A DNA stretch of 64,000 bases from Leuctra nigra (GCA_934045905.1 OW203765.1:29173997-29237996); one strand, 5' to 3'. Positions 1-12,466 are shown, counted from the first letter of the stretch. Notes: generated from the sequence alone by a model not told the origin. Numbers and translations are program-made.

Positions 1-3000
1 TGCTCTGGGTAAGTACTTTTTATTATTATTTTCATCTATATTTTCTTCTACACAACAGCAAATTAGAAAATGTTCTAATATCCCTACCTATTTACTTTGC
101 AGGAATGCTTGATGCTGGCTTGGGACACTCCCAGGTTAACACCCTGTTCAGCTCTTTAAATATGCCACCAGTGCCTGCCAGTCTATTAAAAAGGCACGAG
201 AGATTGGTTGGGCCGGCTGTGGAAGCTGTGGCCAGGGAGTCATGTTTGAAAATGATAAATTTGGAGAGGGATTTAACAAACGCTGCTTCAGCTGTTACGG
301 AGACAACACCCTCGGTCATAAGGACATCATCCCTCGAAACACACGACTTGAATCCAACTCCAGCACCGCCCTCGGTCATAAAGACAGCATCCCTTGAAAC
401 AACGACAACGCACAACATCAATCCATCGCCAGCAGCGCCCTCGGTCATAAAGACAGCATCCCTCGAAACAACGACAACGCACAACGTCAATCCATCGCCA
501 GCAGCGCCCTCGGTGATAAGGACAGCATCCCTCGAAACAACAACAACGCACAACATCAATCCATCGCCAGCAGCGCCCTCGGTGATAAGGACAGCATCCC
601 TCGAAACAACAACAACGCACAACATCAATCCATCGCCAGCAGCGCCCTCGGTCATAAAGACAGCATCCCTTGAAACAACGACAACGCACTACATCAATCC
701 ATCGCCAGCAGCGCCCTCGGTCATAAAGACAGCATCCCTCGAAACAACGACAACGCACAACGTCAATCCATCGCCAGCAGCGCCCTCGGTGATAAGGACA
801 GCATCCCTCGAAACAACAACAACGCACAACATCAATCCATCGCCAGCAGCGCCCTCGGTCATAAAGACAGCATCCCTCGAAACAACGACAACGCACAACG
901 TCAATCCATCGCCAGCAGCGCCCTCGGTGATAAGGACAGCATCCCTCGAAACAACAACAACGCACAACGTCAATCCATCGCCAGCAGCGCCCTCCGTCAA
1001 AAAGACAGCATCCCTCGAAACAACGACAACGCACAACGTCAATCCATCGCCAGCAGCGCCCTCGGTGATAAGGACAGCATCCCTCGAAACAACAACAACG
1101 CACAACGTCAATCCATCGCCAGCAGCGCCCTCCGTCAAAAAGACAGCATCCCTCGAAACAACAACAACGCACAACGTCAATCCATCGCCAGCAGCGCCCT
1201 CCGTCAAAAAGACAGCATCCCTCGAAACTCCGCCGACACCAGTAACCAGCAGAATTATTGGGTCGTTCGACATGGGCTGGCAAAGCAGAGGCAATGGGAA
1301 GAGTTATAATAGCTTGTCAGGTAAATTGGAATATAGGTTGTATTATTTATGTTAAGAAAAGAAATATTAAGTTGAAAAATAGTTATCAAGGATTCTACAA
1401 TTACAAATCTAGTGAATTACCTAAAGCTCAACCAGAAGAGGTTGACAGCTGAGAAAGAGTTTCCTACCTATATAAATTTTCATTTATAAACATGATGCAT
1501 AAGGCACTAATAATACAAGTAATAATTCAATAGGTACTTTGAACTTTCACAAACTTTATTTTAGGTATTAAAAATCTACCTACATTTTCCCACCACTATT
1601 CAGTGATCTTCATTAAAAGTATTGAAACAATCGAAATTGACATACCTAATAAGAAAACTACAAAATGCAAAATAGCCAAAGTTAGTAGTGTCTACTGAAT
1701 TATTTTATAATCGTATCCAAACTAAAAAATCGGAAGACAAAGATTATTCATTATTCAACAATGTATTACCTATCAATTACGATGAGAGCGGTTGCAGATG
1801 GCAGATATTTCAATACAACATTGGCAATAGTAAAAGTAATGGTGTTTCAAAGTGTGTCTATTGGTGATTTTTGTTCTGTTTTCCTTGTTTTAGGACATGG
1901 CGCGTTGATGGGACATTACTCTAAAAAGGTATTAAGCTACGGCACACGAGTGAAATGGTGTCGACAGTGCCAATTTGAACGAGCCGACCAACCTATCGTG
2001 GAACATGATTGCAGATGCAACTTTTCTAGAAGTGCAAAAGCCATGGAGGCAGACCTGGCAGTAGAACTGGCTACAGACAACTCTCTTTTTGAAGCGAGTG
2101 GTGTCGAGCTAGGAGTGATCATCGGCGATGAAGACTCGTCAACGATGGCAGGGATTAGGGCTCGGCGGTCGGATATAGTTAAATGGTCGGACTTGAATCA
2201 TGTAAAAAAGGGGTTCAATAATTCACTATACAAATTAAAGACGAAGCACTCTGTTCTTTCCACTACGGTCATAAAGTATTTGAAACGTTGTTTTTCATTT
2301 GCTGTTGGTCAAAATAAGGGAAATCCTGATGGTTTAGAGAAGGCGCTTCTAAACATTAGTAATCATGTTTTTGGTAACCACTCCGATTGTGAGAGCTGGT
2401 GTCGACATAAATCTGACCCTCTCACAAAATACAACAGTTTACCTCGAGGCGAGTGTCTTACTAAGGTAGAGCTGTTCAATGATTTACAGGAGTTATTACA
2501 ACGGTTTGCCAGAAATGCAAGCAAGATAGCTCCTTGTGGTTCTACCCAAGTGAACGAATCGTTCAATTCTGTTGTGGCATCAAAGGCCCCAAAATCTAAG
2601 TGCTTCAGTGGTTCGCAGTCGCTGGACTATCGTGTGGCGTGTGCCGTTTCACAAACAAATGAGGGAACGAGTTATGTACTACCGGTTTGTAAGAAACTGA
2701 CGCTGTCTCCAGGTGTTCACACTGTTGCTCATCGTAAGAAAATGGATGCTCTTCGGCTAAAAAAGAAGATGGTTAGAAAACAGATCACATTTAAGAAAAG
2801 ACGTGTCCATCTTCGAATGAAGAGAAACAACGAGACTTCTGCCCAAGAAGCGAAGGAAGGGACAATGTACCACTCCGGTATGGGACTATTGAGAGAGAAT
2901 AACTCGACCGTCCAGGTGTTGCCTGTTCAACTATTGTCCAGATCCGAAGGCGAATCGCAGTATGTTTTCTTTGATTTGGAGACCTCGGGATTATCGACAA

Positions 3001-3767
3001 ATTCTGAAGTTGTCCAAATTGCAGCAGTTTCCAACGATGAAACATACGAGGCATATGTTTTACCAACATCTATTCCATCGAAGGTTACTGAAGTTACAGG
3101 ACTCTCTAAAAGCAATAATAGTTTATTCTTGCATGGCAACCGACTTGAAACAGTGTCCAAACACGACGCATGGGCTGGATTTATCAATTTCTTGATCGAA
3201 ATTAATAAAAGGGTGGTCTTGGTTGGGCACAATATAGGTTTTGATCTGAGGTTCCTTATAAAAGAAACGACAGAGGTAGGACTATTAGAGCATTGCCAAG
3301 TTTTGATATCTGACATTGTAGACAGCCTGAAAGTGTGTAAAGCAGCATTTCCTGATCGTCACTCGTACAAACAGGAGGACATCGCTGCTGATTTATCAGT
3401 TGCGATAGGTACGGCACATAATGCACTTAGTGATGTTTTGACTCTCCAAGCAATATGTGCAATACCATCAGACAATATTATTAAAAAGCAGGCTATTCCT
3501 TTCAAAGACTATTGCATGAGAAAGTCAAATGCCATCCAGAGCAAGAACAATAAAGCATCGCTTCTTCCATTCAAGAACTTGGGTATTTCTGCACAGATGA
3601 TAGGTAGAATGGCCAACGCAGGAATGACATACAGCATAATTGAAAATTCTTTCCTTGCCTCAAATGCTGTTGGGATTAGGACACTTCTACAGGAGAAAGT
3701 GACAAAAAATGAAAAAATTATCATAACTATTGTAAATCACTTTTTGTCACCTGAATCAAGTGCCTAA
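1..3767 (+). CDS. Mutator-like transposase fused to a DEDDh 3'-5' exonuclease (5' partial)
   Basis: Three exons are inferred: <1-8 (donor GTAAGT at 9), 103-1320 (acceptor AG at 101-102, donor at 1321) and 1894-3767 (acceptor TAG, stop TAA at 3765-3767). The split codon at 1320/1894-1895 reads Gly and joins SLSG to HGALMGHY, as expected inside the Mutator-like transposase domain. Transposase hallmarks are FDMGWQ (Asp codon 1269-1271), YGTR plus CRQC, GDEDSSTMAG near 2124, WSDLNH and the CGSTQVNESFNS block. The C-terminal part is a DEDDh nuclease: FFDLETSGL (Asp 2973, Glu 2979), GHNIGFD (Asp 3243) and AHNALSD (His 3417, Asp 3432), so all catalytic residues are present. The family is known as a transposase/exonuclease fusion in animal genomes. 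The N-terminal exons lie outside the window. An AATAAA at 3992-3997 may end the transcript. It could be an active element or a domesticated copy; no terminal repeats were recognised. Confidence 0.82.
309..1245 (+). repeat. In-frame 69-bp coding minisatellite
   Basis: Twelve full 69-bp units run from 369 to 1196. A degenerate 60-bp unit precedes them at 309 and a partial unit starts at 1197. Each unit encodes 23 residues (PSVIKTASLETTTTHNVNPS, then PAA). The only visible protein variation is VIK/VIR/VKK and HNI/HNV/HYI. The period is a multiple of three, so unit gain or loss keeps the frame. The array lies inside the transposase exon, between the N-terminal part and the FDMGWQ motif, and encodes a Thr/Pro/Ser-rich linker. 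Confidence 0.97.
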
Positions 3768-4669
3768 GTCAATTTTGCTCAATATGTTACCACATTTTTA
3801 TATTAGTTTTATAAGATATTTTTTGTGTGCCAGTATTTTATGTGTTCATAATTTGCCATAATTAATTTTACAAGAAATATTTTGTCAGAACTTGTTAGCA
3901 TAAAATTATAGTCACTGAAATAGTATCTACTCATTTTTTATTTTGTGCCCAGAGTTGCATAGATTTCCTTAGGTACCTATCCCAAAATTTTAATAAAATC
4001 CTAAAATAAATCCTCCAATTTATTTGAATTGAATAATAGAATTATTGATTTTCACAGAGAAGGAATGAATTGCTCAATAATAGTTTTAAAAGTATCATGA
4101 CCATTTACTTCTTGAAAAATAAAATAAATATTTTTAACCAATAGATACAACCAATAACATGACGAAATAATCCAATTGAACTGCAAAAGATATTTAAATT
4201 TTATAAAGGAACTCATGAATTTACCACTAAATATAGATTTAAATCAAGCGCCACATTTCTAAGCAAACAGCCAATCAGAGCCCGCTTGGAATAATAGCCA
4301 TTTCTCAACCCATTGCAGTGTTGCCAAGTCAACTTTCAAACTGCGATTTAAAACCTTTATAACTCTTTCAAATGCCCACGATCATACGTTTCTCAATTTT
4401 TTATAATATTCTACACAACCTAATGTATCTTTTGTTAGTTTTTAAAAAAAATCTATAGGCAGGAAGGGTGCTAAAAAATATGTTTCGTTGTCACATGCTA
4501 ATGATTTTCAAGGCCGCCATGCTAAAAGATAGGGGGTATAAGAAACTTTAAAGTGCAATATCTCCGAAGTTAGTCCACGTTGCCCATTTTTTTTTTCGCC
4601 TATGTGATAGAGAATTAAATTTTACACAACCATGCAAAATATGAAGAAATTCTATACATGACAATAATT
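3768..4669. other. AT-rich non-coding stretch
   Basis: No gene was recognised here. It follows the transposase/exonuclease stop, contains the possible poly(A) signal at 3992-3997, and runs up to the first family S repeat copy. Confidence 0.6.
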
Positions 4670-5407
4670 CGGAGATCCCTCCTTAAGTTGATCGATTGAA
4701 CCTGAACCTTTATGATTGAATGGTTCCTTGTTAATTTTCAAAAATCACAGAATCTTGTTCAAAAACTATACCTGGGACCACTCATATGATATAAGTGTGT
4801 TTACACAATATCAGATCGATCTGTTGATTATTAGCGTCATAATTATGCGTTTGAAAGTTTCTGTTCTAACTACCTTGGAACATTGGAACTGAGGCGTCAA
4901 TGTTGCCGTGATCCATAGCAACAAGCAAAATGTTCGTAAAATGTCAATAACTTTTGGATTTAAACACAGATTTGTCTGAAAATTGTCAAAAACACAGATA
5001 ATGTTGGTCCCAATGACCATGCAAAGTTTTAAGTTGATCGGTCAAACGGTTCTAGTTTAAATTTCAAAAATCACAGTAAAGATGGTTTTAAATTTTAACC
5101 AATGGGAGGATTTGGCTGAAACTTTGTATGATTGGGTAAAATGTTAGTGGTAATGACTTGTCAAAATTTCAAATTGATCAAACAAACCAATCGAAAGATA
5201 ATTTTTTTAAATTTGAACCAATCACGGGATCCCGTTCAAAAACGATCCCAGGGACCGCATAGAGTACGTTAGTATGTGTACAAAATTTCAGATTGATTGC
5301 TTGAGCGGTTTGACCTGGGTGTGACCCCAAAAGAATAAACAAACAAAAAAAAACACACAGAGAAAGTGCCATAAGAGTACCGTGGTGACGCTCGCTACGC
5401 TCGCTCA
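4670..5407 (+). repeat. Family S non-coding repeat, copy 1 (5' truncated)
   Basis: It matches the other family S copies from the sentence-like block around 4690 through 4860-4890 (TTTGAAAGTTTCTGTTCTAA) to the shared 3' end GACGCTCGCTACGCTCGCTC at 5387-5407. The family 5' end is absent. Internally, a module of the type CAAAATTTCA, then TTGATCGGTCAAACGGTT, recurs about every 100 bp. Small open frames at the 3' end come from the GCTCGCTAC run and are not believable genes. Confidence 0.75.
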
Positions 5408-6418
5408 ACTAGGAAAACGCTCAGTGTAACGCGTTGATGAGCGAGCACAGAACATGCAACATCTCCATAGTCACGATACACGACACGGCACAAGACGATT
5501 TTCTCTGCAATTTTTCAATCTCCATAATACTCTGGATGAATAACAGATCCATTGTGTCGTGAAGTCTTACCTACATACCTTCTCCAGAAATCTCTTGTGA
5601 CATCCCATACTAAACTCGTAAAATTACAATTAATACTTGACTGATTGGGCTTACAATATGTAAAATTTAATATTAAGTTGGTCTTGATCACCATGCAAAA
5701 TTTGAACTAAATGTGAACATTTTGATTGTCGACCAATCAGAAGATATTATTTAAACTTAAACCAATTAGACGATTTGTCCTTTGTACTGCATCCGATTTT
5801 ATGCGCTATCTCAAAAATGCTTTCATTTTACATTACATTGTGGATAGCTTGGCTGCTCTACAGGCCTTGCCTTGGAGCAGAAGCTTAAAGAAGGCAGGGA
5901 TGACAATTTAGTATAAATTTTTCAAGATTACGGAATAAAATGACCTTTAAATTACAAAACTTTTGAAAATAACTACAGATTAGACTGAAAATTGGCAAAA
6001 ATACCTAAAATGATGGTACCAATGACCACGCGAAGTTTTAAGTTGATCGGTCAATCTGTTCTAGTTTAAATGTCAAAAATCACATGAAAAATGGTTTTAA
6101 ATTTGAACCAATAAGAGGATTTGGCTTAAACTTTTTATGATTGGGTACAATGTTGGTTGCAATGTTTTTGCTAAATTTCAAATTGATCGAAGCAACCAAT
6201 CAAAAGATAATTTTTTTAAAATTTGAACCAATCACGGGAGCCCATTCAAAAACGACCCCAGGGATCTCATAGATTACGTTAGTATGTGTACAAAATTTCA
6301 GATCGATTGCTTGAGCGGTTTGACCTGGGCTGTGACCAAAAAAAAAAAAAAAAAAAAAAAAAACACACAGAGAAAGTGCCATAAGAGTACCGTGGTGACG
6401 CTCGCTACGCTCGCTCAA
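5408..6418 (+). repeat. Family S non-coding repeat, copy 2 (near full length)
   Basis: It starts with ACTAGGAAAACGCTCAGTGT directly after copy 1 and ends with the same GCTCGCTACGCTCGCTCAA block, followed by TTA. It contains an A-run at about 6338-6363. The length is about 1.0 kb, against about 960 bp for the P-interrupted copy once the insert is removed. Family classification is unknown. Confidence 0.75.
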
Positions 6419-6439
6419 TTATATTTATATTTATTTCAG

Positions 6440-9400
6440 ATCCAAGTTTATCAACCCTGACCATGGCGTTGGTGGTTTTCTTCAAGTTTTGGAGCATTGC
6501 GTCTTTCTATATGGTCTACTTACAAGCCCTGGAAATCTACCCCACTTGCGTGCGCCAATCTGGCACTGCATGTGGAGCTTTGATTGCTAACATCTTTGGA
6601 GTTCTGGGACCTTACGTCGTTTACCTTGTAAGTTTAGAAACAGAAACAATTTGGCTCTTGCATCGCGTCTCTTTCCCAACATCCATCCATATCAGTAGCA
6701 GAACAGTGCAACTCAATAAATACCTTAGAGTAAGTTATAAAACAACAGAGGTAAAACTCTTCTAAAGGCACACATCGAGTTGATGAGCGAGCACCGATAC
6801 GTTTAAAATCTCAAACCAATTACACGATCCACTCTATCAAAGATATAATTACTATCTTTCTGATTTTCTTTGCAACGTTCCAATTTCCATACACGCTGGA
6901 ATATTGAATAACAGATACAATATCTGTTAAATGGTTGGCAGTGAGTCTCAGAGGCTATGTGGATCGTCAACGTCTGCATAGCAATAAAACTCTGAGAAAT
7001 GCTCGTCGTCATGTACATGACAGGCCAACAAATCCTACTTCCACGTCCACGAAGACATGAGTCGCGTGACCCCTGGGCAATGCATGGCATGCAATGGATG
7101 TATGTCATGTAGCTAACGGAAGAGGGTGGGGGCGAATATCCGGCGGCCAGAAATAGCTGGACCTAGTTGACTAAGGGAATAAACCCTGACAGAAAATTCT
7201 GGTCCTCCAGGTTGGGGGTTTAGCTATGGGGTAGTATCCCGTACTTGTAAAAACTAACAGTACTCAAGACACAGACGCTGAGCCTCGGATATTGGACGGA
7301 TTCAATCGACGACGAATTTTTGCAAGGACAAGGAACATGAATATTGGAACATGGAATGTGCAAGGGTTAGGAACTAAACAGAAGGAAGTCTTTGACCAGT
7401 TGGAGAAATATGAGATGGATATAACGGTGCTTACAGAGACGAAGAAGAAGGGTCAAGGGAATGAGGAAATTGGCAATTACATACATTTCTATAGTGGAGT
7501 AACAAAGTGCAAACGTGCCAAGGCTGGAGTGTCCATTGCTCTGCACAAGAAACTACGGAGCTGCATCCGCAATTGGGAAGAGGTAGACGAGAGACTCATG
7601 AAGATGGAGTTAGAATTGCGTGGACACAGTATTGTAATTGTAGCAGTATACGCACCTACAGAAGATGCAACAATGAGCTTGAAGGACGAGTTTGAACGTA
7701 AGCTGACGAAACTTTTGAGTGACATTAATCATAGGAAGGAAATTATTTTGACAGGAGACCTCAATGCTAGAGTTGGTAGAAGAATAGGAGATGAAGTGGT
7801 GGGAAGATTTGGTGAGGAGCATGTTAATGACAATGGGTTGCGTCTTATTGGGTTATGTGAGGCATTTTCATTACGAATATGCAATGGGTTCTTTCCTCAC
7901 AAGGAAATTCATAAGTATACCTGGACGCAGCCCACTTTAGGACGGAAGTCTATCATTGACTATGTTATACAGAGGAAATCTTCATTCTTAAAAACCACTG
8001 ATGTGAAAGTGTACCGAGGTGCTGAATGCGGTACCGACCACTACTTGGTTCGAGCTTGTGTTAATATCAAACCTAGGAATCATGATGTTAAAAGGAAGGA
8101 GAAACGGGATCGGAGTCTTACTGGAATTCAGCAAGACCGTTTCCAGTTGGACTTACTACGTCAAGACTCCATTAGATTTTTATACAAATTGAGACTCGCT
8201 GCGAAGATAAGCGATGTGTTTCAAGGTGATTGGCATAAAGCGGAGGCGGAGGATTTGTATGAGAAGATAAAGAGGGTTATCCTAGAAGCTGCAAATGAGG
8301 CTCTCGGCATAGAAGTAAGACAGGAAGTAAGGAAAGATTGGTGGAACAAAGAAGTTGAAGAATTAGTGATAGAAAAAAAGGAAATGTATAAAAAGTGGTT
8401 ATCAACACGAGATCTCGAGGATAGAAAGATGTATGCTCGAATGAGTAGAGAGGTGAAGAAGATGGTTAAGAAGAAGAAAAGTGAGAGTTGGGAGAAGAAA
8501 TGTGAAGAAGTAGATCGGTGTTTGCTGGGAACCAAACAAAAAGAAGCATGGAAGATAATTAAGAATTTGAGACAGGATCATCGGAATTCGGCGCGAGTGC
8601 AGATGATTAGCGCGGACCGATGGGTAAATTATTATAGTGAGATGCTTTATGAGGATAGAGATGAGTATCGGGATGGGTTAGAGGAGGTGCTCAGGGCTAC
8701 GAAGTCAAATGAAAGAGTGGAGAGGATTTCAAAGGAGGAGATCAAGTTCGCTTTGAAAGGCATCAAGAATGGGAGAAGCCCGGGTCCTGGAGGTGTGCAC
8801 ATTGAGTTGGTCAAGAGTGCCCCAGATGTTGTTCTCGAGATAATGGCCTGTATATTTAACAAGTGTTTAATTGAAGAGGATTGCATACCCAAGGAGTGGA
8901 AATTGGCGTATGTTACATCCATCTTCAAGAAGGGATCTCGACTCGAATGTAAGAACTACAGGGGGATAAGCGTGACTTCATCAGTGGGTAGACTGTATGG
9001 GCGGGTTATTAAGAAGTGACTTGAAGACCAGATTAATATTGACGAGGAACAATGTGGCTTCACAGCAGGCAGATCATGTGTAGACAATATTTTCTCCATA
9101 AAGCAAGTGATTTCGAAGCGAAAGGCAAGGAACACCGATACGCATCTTGTATTTATAGATTTGGAAAAGGCATATGACACGGTACCTCTTAAGAACCTCT
9201 TTAAAATATTGGATGAGAGTGGGATCAGCAGCAAGTATATCAACACTATAAAGAGTATGTATTACCAACAGGAGAGTGTTGTTAAAAGTGGAAATAAATT
9301 GTCGCAACCTTTCATAATAACAAAAGGTCTTCGGCAAGGGTGTTGCTTATCTCCCACTCTATTCAAAGTGTATGTCAACGAGATTTTAAAAGAGTGGCAG

Positions 9401-10960
9401 AGGAAATGCAGGGGCATGGGAATTGACGTTGGTGGTGAACTTCTTCATACTCTCCTCTTTGCTGATGATCAGATATTAATGGCCTCAGATGAGTATGACA
9501 TTGATTTTATGCTGAGGAAGCTTAATGATGCATATGAGGAGGCTGGATTAAGAATCAGCGTTACAAAGACGAAATATCTGGTGGTTGGCAAGGAGTTTGG
9601 AGAGGGCTTGGATTTGAATGGACAGTGTATCGAGGTGTGTGAGCAATATAAGTACTTGGGAACTGTAATTGATAAAGAAGGAAACAGTAGGAGAGAGATA
9701 TCCTGTCGTATTGGTCAGGCGAGACAGGCAATACAGAAGCTCAATTCGTTACTCTGGTCCGGGAGTGTAGGTAAAACCACAAAAAAAAGAATATACCAGA
9801 CGATAGTTCAAAGCATACTTCTGTATGGTGCAGAAACGTGGGAGATGACGCAGAGGGATAGAGAAAGGCTGCTTGCAGTGGAAATGGATTTCTTAAGAAG
9901 GAGTTGTGGAGTCTCAAGATTAGAGCACGTGAGGAATGAGGAGATAAGAAGACGGATGGGAGTAGAAAAGACGGTGGTTAATTGTATAGAAACAAATAGA
10001 CTTGTTTGGTATGGGCATGTTCAGCGCATGGAACCTCAGAGGTGGCCAAAAAGATTAGAGTCTTGGTTACCTCCTGGTAGAAGAAGACGAGGGCGACCAG
10101 AAGAGGATTGGAAGAAACAGGTGCTGCTGGACATGTCAAGAAGAGGAATTGGTGATGATGACTGGACGGACAGAGAGAGGTGGCGTCTGGAGTGCGGGAA
10201 ACGGCCGGCTTAGAGCTGTAGACAACCCGCTATTATTATTATAGATACAATATGTGTTTGCCGTGTGTTTGGTACTTTTCTATAAATCTTCTTTGTCAGC
10301 TCTTTAAACATTTAAAAGTACTCTGTAACTGCTTGACCAATTGGTCTGATGTGCACAATTTGAACATAATCGGAAAATTTTGATTTTCGACTAATCGGAA
10401 AATCTTTTCAAATTTTAACCGATTTAAGAATTTGGCTGAAAATTCTTAAAATCTGTTAAAATTTTAAATTGATCGGATCAACCCATCAGAAGTATTTTTT
10501 TTAAAGTTTGAACAATCAAATGTATCTGATTTTTTTTTTATCTGCTAACCCATAGAGATGGTCTTTATATTATGTAGGTATGTGTTCAAAATTTCTGCTC
10601 GAATAAGGTCGTACATAAAAAAACATACAAAGAAACAAAAGTCATTACCGAATAGAATCGAAAGAAATCGCTACGCCTGGGTCGTCACTTAATAAAATAC
10701 TCTTCTAAAGTGTGTTTCTGTTCTAGGGCACTGCCTACGACAACAGATACCCCTACCTGATTCTTGGACTGCTCGCCACTGTTGGTGGAATAGCAACTTC
10801 ATTCCTGCCAGAAACCCTGCATCAGAAACTGCCGGAAACTTTGCATGACGCTCAGCACTTTGGAGAAAACCAATCGTACTGGAAGTTCAACTATTCTAAA
10901 GTAAAACAAGAGGACAGTTTTGAAGATCCGCACAAATATGATTCAAAACCAAGAAAATAG
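6440..10960 (+). CDS. SLC22-type organic cation/anion transporter, 5' paralogue (last two exons only)
   Basis: Exon 6440-6627 (TTTCAG acceptor, GTAAGT donor) and exon 10727-10960 (TTCTAG acceptor, stop TAG) are near-identical in protein to exons 8 and 9 of the complete transporter at 22426-28948. They keep the same phases and lengths (188 nt; 77 codons against 79). They encode the late transmembrane segments with YPTCVRQSGTACG and the C-terminal tail LPETLHQKLPETLHDAQHF. Reading frames are intact. No earlier exons are visible between 1 and 6439, so they either lie upstream of the window, with mobile DNA filling an intron, or were never duplicated. The last intron has expanded to 4.1 kb by insertion of a family S repeat and an RTE-like element. 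An AATAAA sits at 11116-11121. Known SLC22 members move organic ions across the plasma membrane. Confidence 0.8.
6929..10242 (+). mobile_element. RTE-like non-LTR retrotransposon with 16-bp target duplication
   Basis: The 3.3-kb element is flanked by direct repeats AGATACAATATCTGTT (6913-6928) and AGATACAATATGTGTT (10243-10258), which match at 15 of 16 positions. A GC-richer leader of about 400 bp precedes the single long frame. The 3' end is a short TATTATTAT tail with no poly(A). Endonuclease plus reverse transcriptase without RNase H, together with the repeat tail, suit the RTE clade; other clades are not excluded. It inserted into a family S repeat within the last intron of the 5' transporter copy. 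Confidence 0.85.
7337..10213 (+). pseudogene. RTE-like endonuclease/reverse transcriptase with one in-frame stop
   Basis: I take ATG 7337 as the start because the apurinic-type endonuclease begins there (MNIGTWNVQGLG). Endonuclease motifs follow: TETK, YAPT, TGDLNARVG, SIIDYVI and TDHYLV. Reverse transcriptase motifs are KNYRGISVTSSVGRLY, CGFTAGRSC, FIDLEKAYDTVP, GLRQGCCLSPTLF, LLFADDQIL and KYLGTVI. The C-terminal RMEPQRWPKRLESWL plus GRRRRGRPEEDW region is typical of these elements. A TGA at 9017-9019 interrupts the frame between the first reverse transcriptase blocks. Sequence on both sides stays in the same frame to the stop at 10213, so a single substitution is the simplest explanation. 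Retrotransposition from this copy alone would need readthrough. Confidence 0.88.
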
Positions 10961-11235
10961 GAAATTACTTTCTGTGTACCAAAGAAGGAGAACTAGAGGA
11001 AATTAATACGTTTAGTTGATTATGGGCTTTTGACGTGGGGAGGGAAAAGAACATTAAAAAAAATGCTTTGTTTAGGTAGGTATTTATAAATTTATCAAAA
11101 ATATTAGTTCGGTATAATAAACACAAAATGTTCACCTGTTCGCTAAGTAGAAGTGGACTTTTCACGATAAAAACCCGTTCAAGATAAGCAATATCGAGAA
11201 ATATCACAAAATGGGAGATTTTTAATTTAGTTTGT
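10961..11235. other. 3' flank of the 5' transporter copy
   Basis: This is AT-rich sequence after the stop at 10960. It includes a candidate poly(A) signal AATAAA at 11116-11121. No gene is seen. Confidence 0.5.
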
Positions 11236-11790
11236 TACTAGGAAAACGCTCAGTGTAACGCGTTGATGAGCGAGCACGGACACGCGCAACACCTCGAACC
11301 GAAAATATGTCTATCGTAAATATCATTAAAAGCCAATAATTCTTGAAATTCGTCAGACTTGTAGGTATAAAAATCTCCAAATATTCCTAAAGTATTAGTC
11401 CCAATAGCCTTGCAAAGTTTTTAGTTGATCGATTGAACCTTTATGATTAAAATGTTCCTGGTAAAAATTCAAAAATCATAGGATATATTAAAAAAAATAT
11501 ACCTGGGACCACTCATATGATAAAAGTGTGTGTACTTACACAATATTAGACGATCTGTTGAACGGTCATATCAGTTTCCAAGGTCCACTCGATCTCCGCC
11601 AGATGGCGGACAGCCGGTTCCACCGCCTAAACCAGGTCATCGCAACCACTTCCACAATGTTAAATCAGTAATCCGCCATGTTTGTCTCCCACATAGAGGG
11701 AAATAGCGGCAAAATTCAAACGGTAATATGGAAACTATGTTACCAAGGAATATTTAAATTGAAATCAGTAATACGAATGCAATACATTAA

Positions 11791-12466
11791 GGGGAATGTA
11801 CACTGAATTTTGTATCTCAGCTAATATAAGTGGCACAACCTTCAGATTTTAGAATCAAATAACAACTTACTCAAAAAAAATAAAAATTCAACCAAAAATT
11901 TTTTTGGACAAATTTTATGGATTTTATTTAGTTTTTATGCATAAAAACATACATCCACCAAATTTGCTAATCCTTTTTTGAATTTCAAAATACAAAGAAC
12001 TACAAATTTTTTTAGTTACCAGAGGCACACTGAATAAAACAACGTGGAGTTTTTCTGATAAATTTACTTATTTTAGGAGTTAAAATTTGTTGAATACGTA
12101 CATTTCTGATTTTACTACTTTTACCTATTAATTTGACATATTTAGTGCTATTATTTTTTTAAAATTTATTCAAACATTTTTAACTGATAAAATAAGTAAA
12201 TTTATTTGAAAAACTCCACGTTGTTTTATGCAGTGTGCCTCTGGTAACTAAAATAAAAAAATAATTTTTTGTATTTTGAAATACCAAAAAAGGAGTAGCA
12301 AATTTGGTGAATGTATGATTTTAAGCAAAAAACAAAATAAAATCCAAAAAATTTGTCAAAAAAAGTTTTTTTTTTTTTTTTTTTTGAGTAAGTTGTTGTT
12401 TGATTCTAAAGTTTGAAGGTTGTGCCAGTTATATTAGCTGAGTCCAAAATTCATTGTACATTCCCC
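11791..12466. mobile_element. TTAA-flanked foldback element inside the P element
   Basis: Two arms of about 300 bp are inverted copies of each other with modest divergence. Termini are GGGGAATGTACA at 11791 and TGTACATTCCCC ending at 12466. TTAA flanks both sides (11787-11790, 12467-12470), the target duplication used by piggyBac-like transposons. A spacer of roughly 80 bp sits near 12090-12170. No coding capacity is seen, so it is non-autonomous. Confidence 0.85.

Larger units (their letters stand above)
6772..10690 (+). repeat. Family S repeat copy 3, split by a retrotransposon
   Basis: The left part (6772-6928) carries the family start (GTTGATGAGCGAGCAC). The right part (10243-10690) holds diverged family S body and a degenerate 3' end. 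The interruption coincides exactly with the target duplication of the RTE-like element. This copy is more diverged than copy 2. Confidence 0.6.

Noticed and set aside
92..1294. Long minus-strand open frames over the start of the window
   Set aside because: They are mirror frames of the 69-bp minisatellite, which lacks stops in several frames; splice sites and protein family support the plus strand.
5178..6418. Small minus-strand open frames beginning MSERSERHHGTLM at 5408 and 6418
   Set aside because: They start in the GCTCGCTACGCTC end of family S, run through an A-rich tract and vary between copies as repeat DNA does.
4670..6418. Family S as a Helitron
   Set aside because: The ends do not form a hairpin plus CTRR and no TC start is visible; direct GCTCGCTAC repeats at the 3' end are not palindromic.
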